Assembly (NCBI GenBank): GCA_965153455.1
Contig: OZ234499.1
Span: forward strand, 11,342,271-11,406,270
Direction: 5' to 3'
Source: Sphagnum compactum
Lineage: Eukaryota > Bryophyta > Sphagnopsida > Sphagnales
DNA: 64,000 nt
Part shown: positions 1-12,416 of the stretch, in pieces
Layout: every line of letters begins with the position of its first letter
How positions within the stretch are numbered: the stretch's first letter is position 1
Made by a program: the position numbers and the translations under genes
Notes under the pieces: generated by a model
The model's input: the letters and a program-made list of their open reading frames with translations, nothing else
Database searches by the model: none
Told to the model about the DNA's origin: nothing

Positions 1-191
1 TCGTATTCATACATTGGAAGTATTTACCCCAAATGGCTTTGGTTGTCAGTCCATGTTACACTCTATTCTCAAATTTTGAGATAACCATGATTCAGTGTCT
101 GTTGGTCAAAGCAAACACCCACTGTCACACATAAAAAGGAGCCTCTGTTGCATTTAGTAGTAAATGAACAGGTCTTGTGGTGAAGAAATAC

Positions 192-3100
192 CTGCAGATC
201 ATGCCCAAGATCTTTTGGAAGCTCAAAATGATTTCAACCAGAATGGAGCATTTATATTCCCAAACATGTTTCTCTGTATCAAAGCACCATGGATGAGCTT
301 GAGACAGGCATAAAAATGATAGACAATGTGGACATATAAAGAGACAAATACCATCAATTCTGATGGATGGATGCCTGCCTGTGCTACAATCTCTGTATTA
401 CTTCTTCATGTTCATTTGCAAGAAATTTGTAGAAGTGAACACCTTTTCATAACCCAAGTGGCAGTTAGGAAGGACACCATGAAGCTCCAAGTTAATGCAA
501 AAGATTGAATTGAATAAGGCTGTTAAATCCCGAAAACCAAATAGTTCATCTGAAAAGAATCATGCGGCAACAAAGGTTACACTATACACCAATTTGTGGA
601 TCAGCAAAACAAGAGAGCAGGATTCAGTGTATGTTGGTCAGATGTACTTCACAAAAGAGGGCAACCCATTGCGCATCTCTGCCAGACACACAAATATCCG
701 CTCCATTTGTCGGTCTACAGGTAACCCAATCAGACCCTTCATCTGTTTCATCTCCCCCCCCAGCCCCCCAACACACATCCTCTCTCTTAGAAATAGTGGC
801 AGTCACATTATTGCATAGGTTTTCAATTCATTTTACCCTGTTAAGAGTATAACTGATCTTTTGCTTCTGCAAAATGCTTTTCATACAACTGAAAGATGAC
901 ATGCATTGAACGATTGGGGTGCAATAGAAAGACACACAAAAGGCCTGTGCCAAAGTGAGAGAGCAGACCTCAATTCGGCCCCTTTCGTAGCTCAAAGAAG
1001 CCTGGAGAGTGTCAGAAGAAACTGCACTGGCAAGCATGTCAAAGGCCTCAAGCTCCATATTTGTTTCCATCACGACAGTCTTGCCACGGGTGCGGATGCG
1101 GTGAATTCCAAGGTCTGCTGCTATTCTCTTCACATACATTGTCTTCAGTAGCATCTGGCATTTGCAAAAAGTATCAAACATACCTTGAGTGTAGTGTTAC
1201 ATTATGGACATAGTGGGTGGTGTCAAAAAGTTTTGGTACCAGAATCTCACATTCCCAACCCACCCCGATTCAGTAAAACAGTGCTTGCTTACAATACAGA
1301 GGGCGTGGCAATTAGTTACCTCAATTGTTGGAGGTTCTTTACCATAATCGCTGCGGAGGCGATTAGTGAAGACCATGAGAGCACGCATGCTCTCCTTAGC
1401 AGCCTTCTCTGCATCATTCATCACTTTTTCACGTTCTGCAGCACTGTGGACATAAGTACCGGGGATATGCGTATCTACCTCCAAGTCCAGCTGTTACCCA
1501 TACATGTGAGCCCAAGATTGAATCAGTGACTTGACTCATTTGACATAACTCTAGACCAAGGCATACATATGCTACAACAATGATGATCAAAATCCAGCAA
1601 CAGACACTGTAGAACTCACCTGAACATCACTGTATTCCAATTCAGGGAGATTTTGATGATCAACCTACAAATCCCAACACCGACAGTAATAAGAATTCAC
1701 ACATGGCTTCACAGCCAGCCTGGAAAAGTCTTCAGGTACAAGCATTCCAGAGCTGAAATTTTACCCCATACAATTTCATACTTCTTTCCTTGTCAGGTTG
1801 CATGGGAGAAAGCTCTACACACATGGGTACTACTTCAACATGAAATAGAGAGAGGTGAAATAAGAGAGAGAATGGAGCACCTTTTTCAGACCCTCGAATA
1901 GCATTTCAAGGTAAAGATCCACGCCAACTTTGCCCACATCTCCACTTTGCTTTTCTCCAAACACACTGCCAATACCTCGGATAGCCATATCCCTCTCAGC
2001 AAGCTGAAAACCTTGGCCCAACCCACAGCACTCCTCGAGTGCCACCAATCGCTCCTGTCACAAAATTTAACAACTTACATCAGCCATCCATAGTGCTACG
2101 TATCTGCAAAAGCAGGTTACCTACGTCTTGTGGAAACTTTTCCCCACACTCACTGCAAAATGTACATTAATTTTTTTTTGTGTAAACACATGTATTCAGA
2201 AGCACCTTCATGACACAATGAACTCACCAAAGCATCATCTGACAAAAGCTCTTTGCGAGGGTGAAACATGTATGCATGTGCCTCTCGGTCTGCCCTTCCT
2301 ACCCTTCCACGAAGCTGCACACCCAAAAACAGAAAGGGTTTTTCTCAGAAAAGGGTTCCATGAAACTTGCCAGAGCTAAAACATGCTCTTTCTAGCTAGC
2401 ACAGCAGGATGGGGGACTTCAACGAATGAATGAATGAATGAATGAATGAATTCGTGCCTGTTCTCTACCTGGTAGAGTTGGGCAAGGCCAAAAAGATGAA
2501 TATCCTCAACGATAATGGTGTTGACACGACGAATGTCAAGACCACTCTCCACAATGCTTGTACAGAGAAGAATAAGAGTCTCCCCTTCAGCAAACCGTTC
2601 CATAGATTCTTCCAACGCATATGCGCTTTGCTATCAACAAACACAAAATCACACCATCCATGATAGTCACTAAGCTGAATTGCAAAACAAATCTGACATT
2701 GGTATTAAACAGAAGGATCTGCTCACTTTGTTTGTAAGACTAAGACAAAACTTGCAGCATTGTTCCAGTGATAAAACATTGCACAGATCATCACAGCAAC
2801 AGGCCTCAGGCAGCCAAGAGCCAACCTGCCCATGGGCAATGGCAATGCCCACATGTGGAAAGTAGGATTCCAGTGCTGCCTTTGTCTCCTCAATCCCTGT
2901 GTCAAAGAAACATCAGATCCACTGCAACATCACTACCCATGTTGCAGATATTGAACATAAGAACAACAGTGGCAATCCTTGCAATATACACCTCCTCCAT
3001 CTACCCTCAACAAGACCTAAGTGAGGAGCTCAGAAGGGAGTCAACCTTTTACTCGAGGCACCACATAGAAGACTTGGCCACCACGCATGAGCTCAAAGTT

Positions 3101-6100
3101 AACTGCTGACTTCACCAAATCTGGTTGAAACTCAAGTAAATGAGTGACAATGGGACGTCTTTCTGCAGGTGGGGTCGTAATCAAACTGCAAAATAGCAAC
3201 ATTTGTCATAACGATGCAAAAAAAAGAAAAGTCAAAATGCAGGACCTGTATTGAGGAAGTTAAGGAGCTTGAAACCCAGGAACCAAACATAAACAATGAG
3301 CTACCAATTCAAACAGAAGGAAGTGGATCAGTGATTTGATACCTTGCATCTCTAAAACCACTGAGAGCCAAATAGAGCGTACGAGGGATAGGTGTAGCAG
3401 ACAATGTTAGCACATCTACTGTCGTTTTCAGTGATGTGATACGCTCCTTTTGCCTGACCCCAAATCTCTGTCCAGTCCAGCTGCCCAAATCAGGACCTGA
3501 GCAAGTTAAAACTTCTTAACCTGTCCTTGATTACAAGCTTTTCATGCATGAGCATTGTACATGAGAGCACCAAAATGCAGAAATTACCTGTTCTTCATCC
3601 ACAATCAAAAGTCCTAGGTTGTGATACTGTATTCGACTGCCAAGAAGCGCATGTGTGCCAACTACAATACTCAAACTACCCTCCTGAATGCCTGCTGCTA
3701 TTTCCTTCTTCTCTGAATCTTTCTGCTCCCAAGCACCAAGTAGAGCATCCCAGATTTTTTTTTAAACCACCAATACAACTGAGATGGACCTTCCAAGTAC
3801 AGAACCACACACACACTCTCCTGAAATTGTATCAGAAATAACTCATTTTCTCATTGTGCATAATCTCAGAACCCACTGATGAGGCCCATGCACCCCTGAA
3901 GAAAGCTGTGATCCTAATCTCCTACACAACCCAGATCTTCAATCCTCACTGTGGAGCTTGTTACATTAGAGAGCTTGAAGGCATTCTCCACTTATATGAT
4001 GAGTTCCCCTGGGACAACAGCATGTGATGTGAAATACCTGGAATCGACTGAGAAGAGCCACTTCGACATTCGGGTACATAGCAAACCGTTCTTGAATGAC
4101 TTGATAGTGCTGCTTAGCCAAGACAGTGGTGGGTGCAAGGACCATGACTTGCTTGCCTGCAGCTGTTGCTCGGAAAATAGCTCGCAGTGCAACCTCTGTC
4201 TTTCCAAAACCTACATCCCCGCATATGAGACGGTCCATGGGCGTTTCCCGCTCCAACATGTCCCTCTCCACGTCTAGAAATGCCTGCAATATTCCATGAC
4301 CATTTCGAACATCATTCAGTCACTTCACTCTGTTTCTTCCTCTGAACATTCACACCTAGCACTACACAGGTTGAGCTCTAGAGTAGAGACATGGCTGTTG
4401 TGATTCCCTTCCTCTTAGTCCTATTTGTCATGGGTCTCTGGAATATTGTGTGCACAATTGTGGTTAGGATCTTCTAATCTGATGGTCATTACATTCCTCT
4501 TGCAAGTGATAAGCAACACCATACATGGCACACCTTCACCAGCCAGCGTATGTAATCCCCTCCTGAAAATGCTGCTTAGAGAATTAACCATGGACTGAGG
4601 ATAACAAAGTGGGCAATGGTTTTGCCTGCTGCCTTTTCAGAAAAGGGCTACCTTGGAAGAAAGTGCACCTGCTCTTGGTCAGGGGTGGCATCATACGGAA
4701 ACTTGGTGGCAAAAGCCTGCATAGCCTCTTCATTCCGAGGATAGGGAGGTCGTGTTTGCTTCAATCGGTGGATATAAAGCTCCATCATGTTGACCACTAG
4801 CTTCTGTATTGCTACTTTTCCTTTAGTCTTTCTCTTCTCCCACAGTGTCGTATCGTTCAGCTTGTTAAGTGCTGGTGGCCTCCCTGTTTCTCCAGGCCTG
4901 CCATTGTCATTGCACGACAGACAGTCCAATACCCAATTGAAAATCTAGTGATTAGTTTCTGAGGTATTTTCTTCTGGTGCTAGGTCTATTATTATCTCCC
5001 TCAGCAAACTCAATGCAAAAAAAGTTCACCCACTTACAAATGATATCTGTAGAGAAGGCGGTGTGCCTGCTTTGCTCGAAGTTTTGCCACACCATCTGCG
5101 TACTTCAAGAATATGTATTTGGCTGGTTTTTCCTTCCCAGCTGGGATCTGCACATTTCCACAAATGAAAAATACATCATGAAATGTGACTGCAGGATGCT
5201 GGTAAAAAACAAGGACTGCTAACTGCGACTTCAACTAATTTTTGGGTCAAAATCCATTCTCAAAATTCATTCTTGCTGCATACATAAATCACATTCAATT
5301 GTCTCAACAGGAAGCAATCTGATGCTACATCACTACAGATAAAATGTGCAAAGGAAGCACAGGCAAAGACCTCATATTTGGTCCCGATAAATCGACCAAT
5401 GCCCACTCGCTTGTGCACCACAAACTCCCCCGGAGTCAAAGTGTCGGGGTCGACAGCGTATGAGACATCCTCATTCATTTCAGAGTCAGGCTGACCTCTC
5501 CCTTTCATTTGATCCCTAATAGCCTGCATGCCCTTCTGTCTCTGCTCCCGTAAGCGCTCCCGAAGCTTAGTAGCTGCCTCCCCATCCAAGGGCTTTGTTG
5601 TACTAGTAGCAGCAGCAGCAGCATTGTTACCCCCACCTGCTTGATCTTCCAGCTGCTTATGCAGTTTGCTAAGTGATGAATCAGAGGAGCTCGTCTGAGT
5701 GCCACTTGCATTTCCTCGTACCACTGCCAAAGAGGACATCACCTGTTGCCTGGGGTGTGCTGCTCTCGTTTCTTGCCCTATAGTAGAAGGGGACACAATT
5801 GGGTTTTGTGTCATTGTGACTTTACCAGCTTTTTTCGAGGATTTGCTTCGTCTCTGCAAAGAGTTGTTGTGTGCACCTACTGGAGACCAGTCACTGGAAG
5901 CAAAATCCCCTCTACTATTGCCTAGCTCGATCTCTACACGTGTGGTGGAAGGGATTTCTTTGCAGGAGGATGAGTCAGCGACAACACTTGTTTCGGTTCG
6001 GAGCTGAGGCAAGGCACAAATTGAGGTTTGCAAGCGAAAGGCAGTTGAAATTATCCTTCTGCAAGAAAACTCCTTTGAACAGAGTGGAAAACTGAAAGAT

Positions 6101-6342
6101 CGTGGTGGTGACCAAAATGAAGCAGCTCTAGACACCTCAAAAGATTTGGGGGATGAGAAATTGTGATGCTTAGCAAACAGCATATTCCCCACATAAGGAC
6201 AGTCTGAGAAAAGATTCGCTGCTACATCTGTGCTACATGAGTGTAATACACTGTTGGAAGTTCTTGAAGTTTTGGAGAATCTGAGGGTAGTTTGGGTCAA
6301 GCTGGGTGCAAAATGCTGCTGCTGCTCTATGAAAGCAGCCAT
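192..6342 (-). CDS. Plastid-targeted Mfd/TRCF-like superfamily 2 DNA helicase (3' end probably outside window)
   Basis: Minus-strand gene. Exons read as 6342-5371, 5147-5038, 4897-4669, 4283-4038, 3722-3588, 3467-3343, 3185-3046, 2896-2826, 2630-2469, 2314-2228, 2054-1881, 1664-1620, 1490-1320, 1154-969 and a tentative 30-bp exon 221-192. All phases agree and junctions are GT-AG. Visible in order: a Ser-rich N-terminal region of about 300 residues, a CarD/RNAP-interaction segment ([19 protein letters not shown]), Walker [10 protein letters not shown], motif II DEEQ, motif [13 protein letters not shown], motif ESGLD, motif [13 protein letters not shown] across the 2469/2314 junction, then the C-terminal part typical of plant Mfd homologues. 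The bacterial UvrB-like domain is absent, as in the Arabidopsis plastid protein. Expected role: ATP-dependent DNA translocase acting with plastid transcription or repair. The start at 6342 begins a transit-peptide-like sequence and follows a strong acceptor at 6423; an in-frame ATG at 6621 is the alternative. The last residues were not found. Confidence 0.9.
2424..2451. repeat. (GAAT)n microsatellite in an Mfd-like intron
   Basis: About six and a half copies of a four-base unit lie in the intron between the motif VI exons of the Mfd-like gene, close to the donor at 2468. Confidence 0.85.
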
Positions 6343-6421
6343 AGTAGAAGGTTCTAACAAAAAACCGAACGAGGAAAACCAGCATTGTGATGAAATTGTC
6401 TCACGATGCCGACAACTCACA

Positions 6422-7450
6422 CCTGAGAGAAAAGAAGACGACGAATAGATGCAAGGTGGATGGATTTTCAAGGAATGATGGCGGATTTTCAAGGAACCAT
6501 AGCCTGAAAACCCACAACGAGGCGTGCAGCTACAGAGCTGATGCATCTCATCTTTCCTAATTTCAGAACAGGCAACTGTTCCTGCAAAAGACTTTGAAAG
6601 AACCGCCGAGCTGGGTGCCATCTTCTTCTTCTTCTTTGTAGCCCCCAAAAAAAATCAGCTCAAGAGCTTGTCATCGACCCATCCCTGCACCATGCACCTC
6701 ATGCCAACTCCAAACCAAAAACTCCCTCATCACAACAACCCAATTCCTGCAACAACAGAAAAAAAACACATAAACATCTTCAGCAAAGGGGGAAACAAAA
6801 GGGAAATACAGGACGGGCAACAACACCCAGCCACCACCTTTTGCAACATCCTTTCTCACTGATAGCTGCTTCAACCAGCAAAACAGCTTGCACCCAATTG
6901 CAACCAAATGACGAACAAGAAGAGGTGCCAAAAACACTTACCTGAAAACCACAAACTTGGCAGCTTATTGACCTAATCTATGATTTGCTTCTTCATCTCA
7001 AAACAAAATCTACAAACCCATCATCATCATCATCAAGTTCATCTTCTTACACTTCATTGTTGTCCACAATCTTTGCAACTCCGTATAAACACTCGTACTA
7101 CCTACAAGAGGGTAATAGGGTGCACACAGAGGGAATGGATACCTACCTAGTACAACAAATTCAGGACTTAACAAAACAGCTTGCACCCAATTGCAACCAA
7201 ACCAAAATGACAATCAATCCAAGAGCAAGCAAGCGCCGAAAACAAAGCATTTACTTACCTGAAACCCAACAAATTGGGTGGGGTCCTTACATGATCATGA
7301 TGATGATGATGAGGGGAGCAAATGAAGGAACGTTGAATGACCCACGTAATCGATTCAGGAGTCACAACAACTCCGGACAAATCAAGGAAGGAAGGAATAG
7401 TGCTCTTTGCTACTTACGAGTTCCTGGCTTGTCATCGACGAATGTTGTTG
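6422..7450 (-). other. Mfd-like gene 5' leader with three candidate splice donors
   Basis: On the minus strand three good donors occur: exon ends at 7418 (CTC/GTAAGTAG), 7259 (CAG/GTAAGTAA) and 6942 (CAG/GTAAGTG). A strong pyrimidine-rich acceptor lies at 6424-6423, just upstream of the ATG at 6342. A direct repeat of about 27 bases (caaaacagcttgcacccaat and on) precedes the first two donors, at about 6878 and 7174. The simplest reading is a 5'UTR intron with alternative first exons. The open frames here, including a Ser-rich one on the plus strand, come from ATC/ATG microsatellites and look non-coding. Confidence 0.5.
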
Positions 7451-7599
7451 TTGTTGTTGTGGATTCGGGAGTTGATGGGTGTTGTTGAGGATGCGTAAGT
7501 AGGCGATGACCGATCCACAAATATCCACGGAACAAGAATTTCTGACACCAAAAAAAAGAAAAAAAGGGTTTGGCAACTTTCCAGCATGATTAGAATAGA

Positions 7600-8280
7600 A
7601 TCCGTTGTTGCCTAGGGTTTTTTTTTAGGGTTTTTTTGTGGGGGAAAGGGAAGAAGAGGGTCGCAATTTGGAGATGGTACCCTAGATTTTTATCGTATCT
7701 TCACAATGAAAAAAAATTAAAATAAAAATAAATAAATAAATAACTGTTTCCTTTCTTCTTGTTTTGGTGTTAAAGAGAGAGAGAGAGAGAGGAAACGGTG
7801 GCCAAAAAATTAAAAAAATTCCAAAAATAAATAGCTATATTAGACTCCAGAATCTCAGTGTTTCTTTTACTGGAGAATTTTTGCCAAATTTCGACCTGAA
7901 AAATATGGTTTCTACCTATACAAAGGATTATTTTTTTTGTGGAAAAAAAAGACGCTCAAATTGCCAGAGTCTTATGATAACTTCCTAAAGGTAGCCAAGA
8001 ATATAGAAGGATTGTGTTGTTTTTGTTTTTTGTTTAAATCTTATTATTTGTTATGTAACCAAATTTGGTTAAATTATTTTTTGGATGATCACCACTTTGG
8101 CTACAAAATCACAAAATCCTTAAAAGAAACCCAGCTCCATAGCATTCTATATTGAAAAACCTATCATTAATAACACCAAAAGCAGGAACAAAAAAAACCA
8201 CAAAAACAAACAAACAAACAAACCATAAAAAAAACACTATTAATTTTGTTTTTATTTTTGCAAAATTAATTTTGTACTAT
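7600..8280. other. AT-rich spacer, probable Mfd-like promoter side
   Basis: Contains two TAGGG-type telo-box-like stretches (7612-7638), a short (GA)n run near 7772-7792 and T-rich or A-rich tracts. No coding signal was seen on either strand. Confidence 0.4.
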
Positions 8281-8304
8281 TTGAATTTTTAGTGAAATTT
8301 TCAT

Positions 8305-9420
8305 ATTTTTCACATCCTAATACGAAATCTCACAACATAAATTCCATTAACTCTGGATCTGTGTATATCTTTCCAACAACTCCAAATGCACATCACAATT
8401 CCTTGTACTTGAATTGGAATGGTAGACATTCAAGTGTTATCATGCACTCAACGAATTCTTCCTTCGAGGAGCACGTGATTTTTTGGAATTTATTTGAATA
8501 TAGTGGCAAAAATCATTTTTAATATCAATATCTCCCACATTCTGAATCCAAATCTTACCAAATAAATTCCATTAAATCTTGCTCATCAAGATCTTTCCAA
8601 CAACACCAAAGACACATTCCAATTCCTCTGAAATTTCAGCTATGATTTAATTTAATTTTCAGTGAAAAGATCATTCAATATTCAAGAACTTCTACACCAA
8701 AAGTCCAAACACCATGAAACCAAGCCAATGCACCCCTCCTCCTCGAAAGCTTTCTAACGAGACCAAGAACATGATATGAAGCATCCCAGTTCGATGGATC
8801 TCATCGTTACAAAACAAAACAAACAAACTACCTTGTTTTGTAGCTAGATTAATGTGACATGTGCCATTGGCCCCAAGTGTGAACCCATTACAAAATAGGG
8901 AAACTCAACATGTGAACATTGCTTTGGAACATATGTATCTATTTTTTGAACAACCAAATATGAAAGGAAATCAAGCTTGAATTGAATGGTAAGCCTTCAA
9001 GTGTTACCACGTCCTTAACTGATTTTTCCTTTCAAAACCTAGTTTTTTGGAATTCATTTGAATTTTCAGGAGTAGAAACCACTTAAAATTCAATATTTCC
9101 CACATTTTGAATCCAAATCTTACCAAATAAATTCCATTAAATCTTGCTCATCAAGATCTTTCCATTAATACCAAAAGCACATTCTAAATCCTCTCGAATT
9201 TTCAGCTATGATTTAATTTAATTTTTAGTGAAAATTTCATTCAATATTTAAGAACTTTTGCATCACAAGTCCAAATGTCATAAAACCAAGCTGATGCACC
9301 CCTCCTCCTCAAAAGCTTTCAAAGGAGACTAAGAACGCAATCTGAAGCATCCTGATTCGGTGGATCACATCGATACAAAACAAAAGAAAACAAATTAACT
9401 ACCTTTTTCATAGATAGATT
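8305..9420. repeat. Degenerate repeat, three partial copies
   Basis: A block carrying 'aaattccattaa...tctttccaac' recurs at about 8330-8400, 8545-8610 and 9112-9175. A second block, 'cacccctcctcctc.aaagctttc', recurs at 8730 and 9297. A third, 'ttcaagtgtta.ca', recurs at 8430 and 8996 and is followed each time by 'ttttttggaatt.atttgaat'. Together these indicate old tandem copies of a unit of roughly 400-570 bp. No coding content was recognised. Confidence 0.6.
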
Positions 9421-10380
9421 TTCAACCCTCCAACAAAAAATAGGTTGTTGAGAAATTAAAGTGGGTTTTATGTTCATGTGGTTATGATTTTTTTCATGCT
9501 AAAGTTTGTGGGGCTAATAGATACAAAGTAAAATAGAGGTTGCTAAAAGTTTTAACATTGAAGTTTTTGTGACTGTTTAAGATTGTGAAAGGTGTCAAAA
9601 TAAGCTTTACATATTTGTTTTGAATTTAAAATTTTCACTATTTCCATCTCTTTAGTTTGCATCAACGTTTTTTTTGTGGCAAAACTTCACCAAAAAGTGA
9701 AGAATAGGGCCTGGTGAAAGCCTTTTAATAAAATATAAGATTAAAAAAATTACGATATTTCATGTTTGGTGAGAAATAGGGTGCCATCTGTGCAAGGCAC
9801 GGCTTGGATTTATCACCGCCTACATCACAAACCATCATTGTGACATCATCACATATTGTTGTCGCCACAACCTGTTGTCATTATCTCCAGCTTACTTTCA
9901 TCAGAATTCGCCACTTTTGTAACATGGAAAATAGTGCCATTGCCATCACACAAAAAAAGTAAGGAAAATGTTGTTGCCAAACACATTACCTCCCTATAAG
10001 TTTTCGCCACCCTTTCCTATTAAAACTTAGGATTTTATAGTATGTATATAAATCATACGTTGTTGCAACGTGGGTTCAAAATTTCAAAGCTCTTGAAAGA
10101 TCTTGATTTTGTTAGGTGGTTGCCCCTCAAGTGTTCAATGCTAACAACTCGCTCAATGTTACTATTTATAATGGTGTAACTTGTGCATTTAACATAATGT
10201 CATGACAATTAGTGTGGTGGCGGTGGCACGAAATGAACGTTGGAACTTGAGAGTTGCACCAAGTCAAAGGTCAAAGGTCATGACTCAAAACTCTTAAGAC
10301 TCCATAAAATATAAATATATTACCCTCTAAGACCCAAGTAAGTTGTTTTTCACTTATGTGTACTCATTTTTTTCTTTTTC
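9421..10380. other. AT-rich spacer, nothing recognised
   Basis: No open frame with family resemblance, no RNA gene and no clear repeat were seen in this stretch. Confidence 0.5.
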
Positions 10381-10397
10381 TTTTTCATTCCTTTCCG

Positions 10398-10580
10398 ATT
10401 TTGAGGTTAGGGTTGAAGGTCGATTTGTTGTCAATGAACATTGAAACCTTACAGAGCTTATACTTGGAAGGAGTTATCACTCTTTGCTTGTTATTTGAGC
10501 AAGAATAGAGATTTTGAAGTTAGGGTTGAAGGATCTTGTTGTGGGTGAACATTGAGACCTTACAGAACTCAGAATCCAAA
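10398..10580. repeat. Direct repeat pair of about 65 bp, 113 bp apart
   Basis: The segment with 'gttagggttgaagg...tgaacattgaaaccttaca' near 10402-10455 recurs in diverged form near 10517-10567. It lies upstream of the transposase relic and may belong to that element. Confidence 0.5.
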
Positions 10581-10849
10581 CTCATCATCTATGTGTTGTT
10601 TATGCACGAAACAAGCTACATCATCATCATTGTTCACACAATGTCGCCTTTGAACCCTTTGAATTTCAAATACAATTTTAGTTTATTTTATTTTTGCCTT
10701 TGCAGATTGTGCAATATGAATATAAGTTTGGGTTTACATCTTCGAGTTTGCCAAATGTGGCATCTTTTTCTAGGTTTTCATATGGTTCTAAGTCATCCAA
10801 TTTACAGAGTTTTATTTCATCATCAAATCAACCAATTATAAATAGTGCC

Positions 10850-12416
10850 CATGGACTACATGGATTGACTGAACCATTGATGCATTAGCTTTGGGTGTTT
10901 TGGGTTCTACTGAATTTAGTAACTTTGGTGCTACAAATTTTATTGGCACCTCTCCTAATCTACTTTTGTTATTCAGGGACCTTCTTCTGGGGAACCAACA
11001 AATAAAAGGAAAAAAGAAATAAATATCAAGAGGGTTTTCAAGGAAAAGTGAGTTGCCAAATTTCCTTGGGCTGAACCTATTGTAGATTTTACAAGCAAGA
11101 TCCACATGGTGCATTGTAAGATTTGTTCTCTAGTTGAAGGTAGGGACAAAGTTATGAACTTTAAGTTAGATGGTTTGCAAAAACATGTACGAGAAAAGAA
11201 AGCCTTAATTCCTTGTCCAAGACTTTTGGTGGGTGATTATTACATCAACAATGATAGCCAACACCAAAGAAATGAAAGGGTTCATTCCAATGGGCTCCAG
11301 TTTATTGCAGAGCTTGTGGTCCATGGAGGGAAGACTAAAAAAAGAAAAAAAATTGTCCACTTTGTGGCAATTTTTCATCTCCTAGAACACGGTCGACCCA
11401 TGACCGATTTTGAGCATATGAAAGGACTCTTTGATTTTTTGGATGAAAAATCTAAAAAGCTAGTCAATATGGAAGGATGTGTAATTTAATAATCGCACCA
11501 TTGAAAATATACCATACACCTAGGAAACAGTATACAAACTACAATGGTTGGGATATCACTATTGCCATGCACAATGTTTATCTGAAGAAAATTGTGTTAC
11601 CGGTCCAACAAGCCAAATTGATTTTAGTCAATTATGATGAGGTCACCATTTTGGACAACTAGTCTTGGACTTTTGTCCATGTGTATGTTGTTGATAATTG
11701 GTGTAGGGTGTCAATTCTTTTGAACATTGAAAGGATTGTTGATGGAGGTACGTCTAACAACCTCATTGTCATGATTATCTATTTTTTTGTTATTTTTGGT
11801 GGGATGTTAGAAATTGACATTGCTAACAAGGTGGTATGTTTTGGGGTTGACGGTGTAATATTCTTCTAAGGCTTGAAGACTATGTGATTGTCCAATTGAT
11901 TAGTAAGTACTACCTTTTTGTAGTAAGGATTCACTATATGGTGCATTGATATAATCTTGTTGGCCAGATTTTATCATCCCTGACATTTGTTGCGAAGATA
12001 GAAGGTTTTTTTTTTCTATATACACCTACTACAATCGGTCCTTAAAAAGGCATTTGGAATGCATCAAGTTGGTTGAGGTAATTAAGTCAAAAGGCTTGAA
12101 AATTTTGAAAAACATTCATTCACAATGGATCTCAATGTTGACTCCTTCTAAAAGATTAGTTTATGAATATAAGTTTGTTGTTATGAAAATGTCTAAGGAT
12201 CTTCCTACTAACCCAGTTGCTACCATTAATTATGAATCGCTTTGTGATGTGGAAACAATGATGGGATTGACATGTGTGTTGCCTATGGTGGAAGCAATGT
12301 AAAGTTTGAACAAGCTTGCTAAAAACAAAGATTGTTCATTTTGTGACAACATTTAAACTTACTCAAGTTGATCTCTACAACCTCTATGTGGACCTTGAAC
12401 AACATTTTTCACATGA
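10850..12416 (+). pseudogene. Decayed hAT-like (ZNF862-type) transposase gene
   Basis: Several consecutive plus-strand open stretches in shifting frames read like one protein of the hAT-like ZNF862/TTF-type family found in plant genomes. Visible pieces are a WAEP motif with a CxxC zinc-ligand pair near 11075-11130, a QKH segment at 11175-11195, a GRPMTDFE block at 11390-11415, a VDNWCRVSILL block near 11690-11720, a CFGVDGV block at 11840-11855, an SQWISMLTPSKR block near 12120-12155 and a Leu-rich LYNLYVDLEQHF block at 12373-12408. Stops or frameshifts fall between them (for example near 11050, 11486, 11660, 11868 and 12302). The gene is therefore a dead copy. Terminal inverted repeats were not located. 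Confidence 0.75.

Noticed and set aside
6985-7488. 167-codon Ser-rich plus-strand open frame
   Set aside because: Built from TCA/ATG microsatellites and lies antisense in the Mfd-like leader; no family signature.
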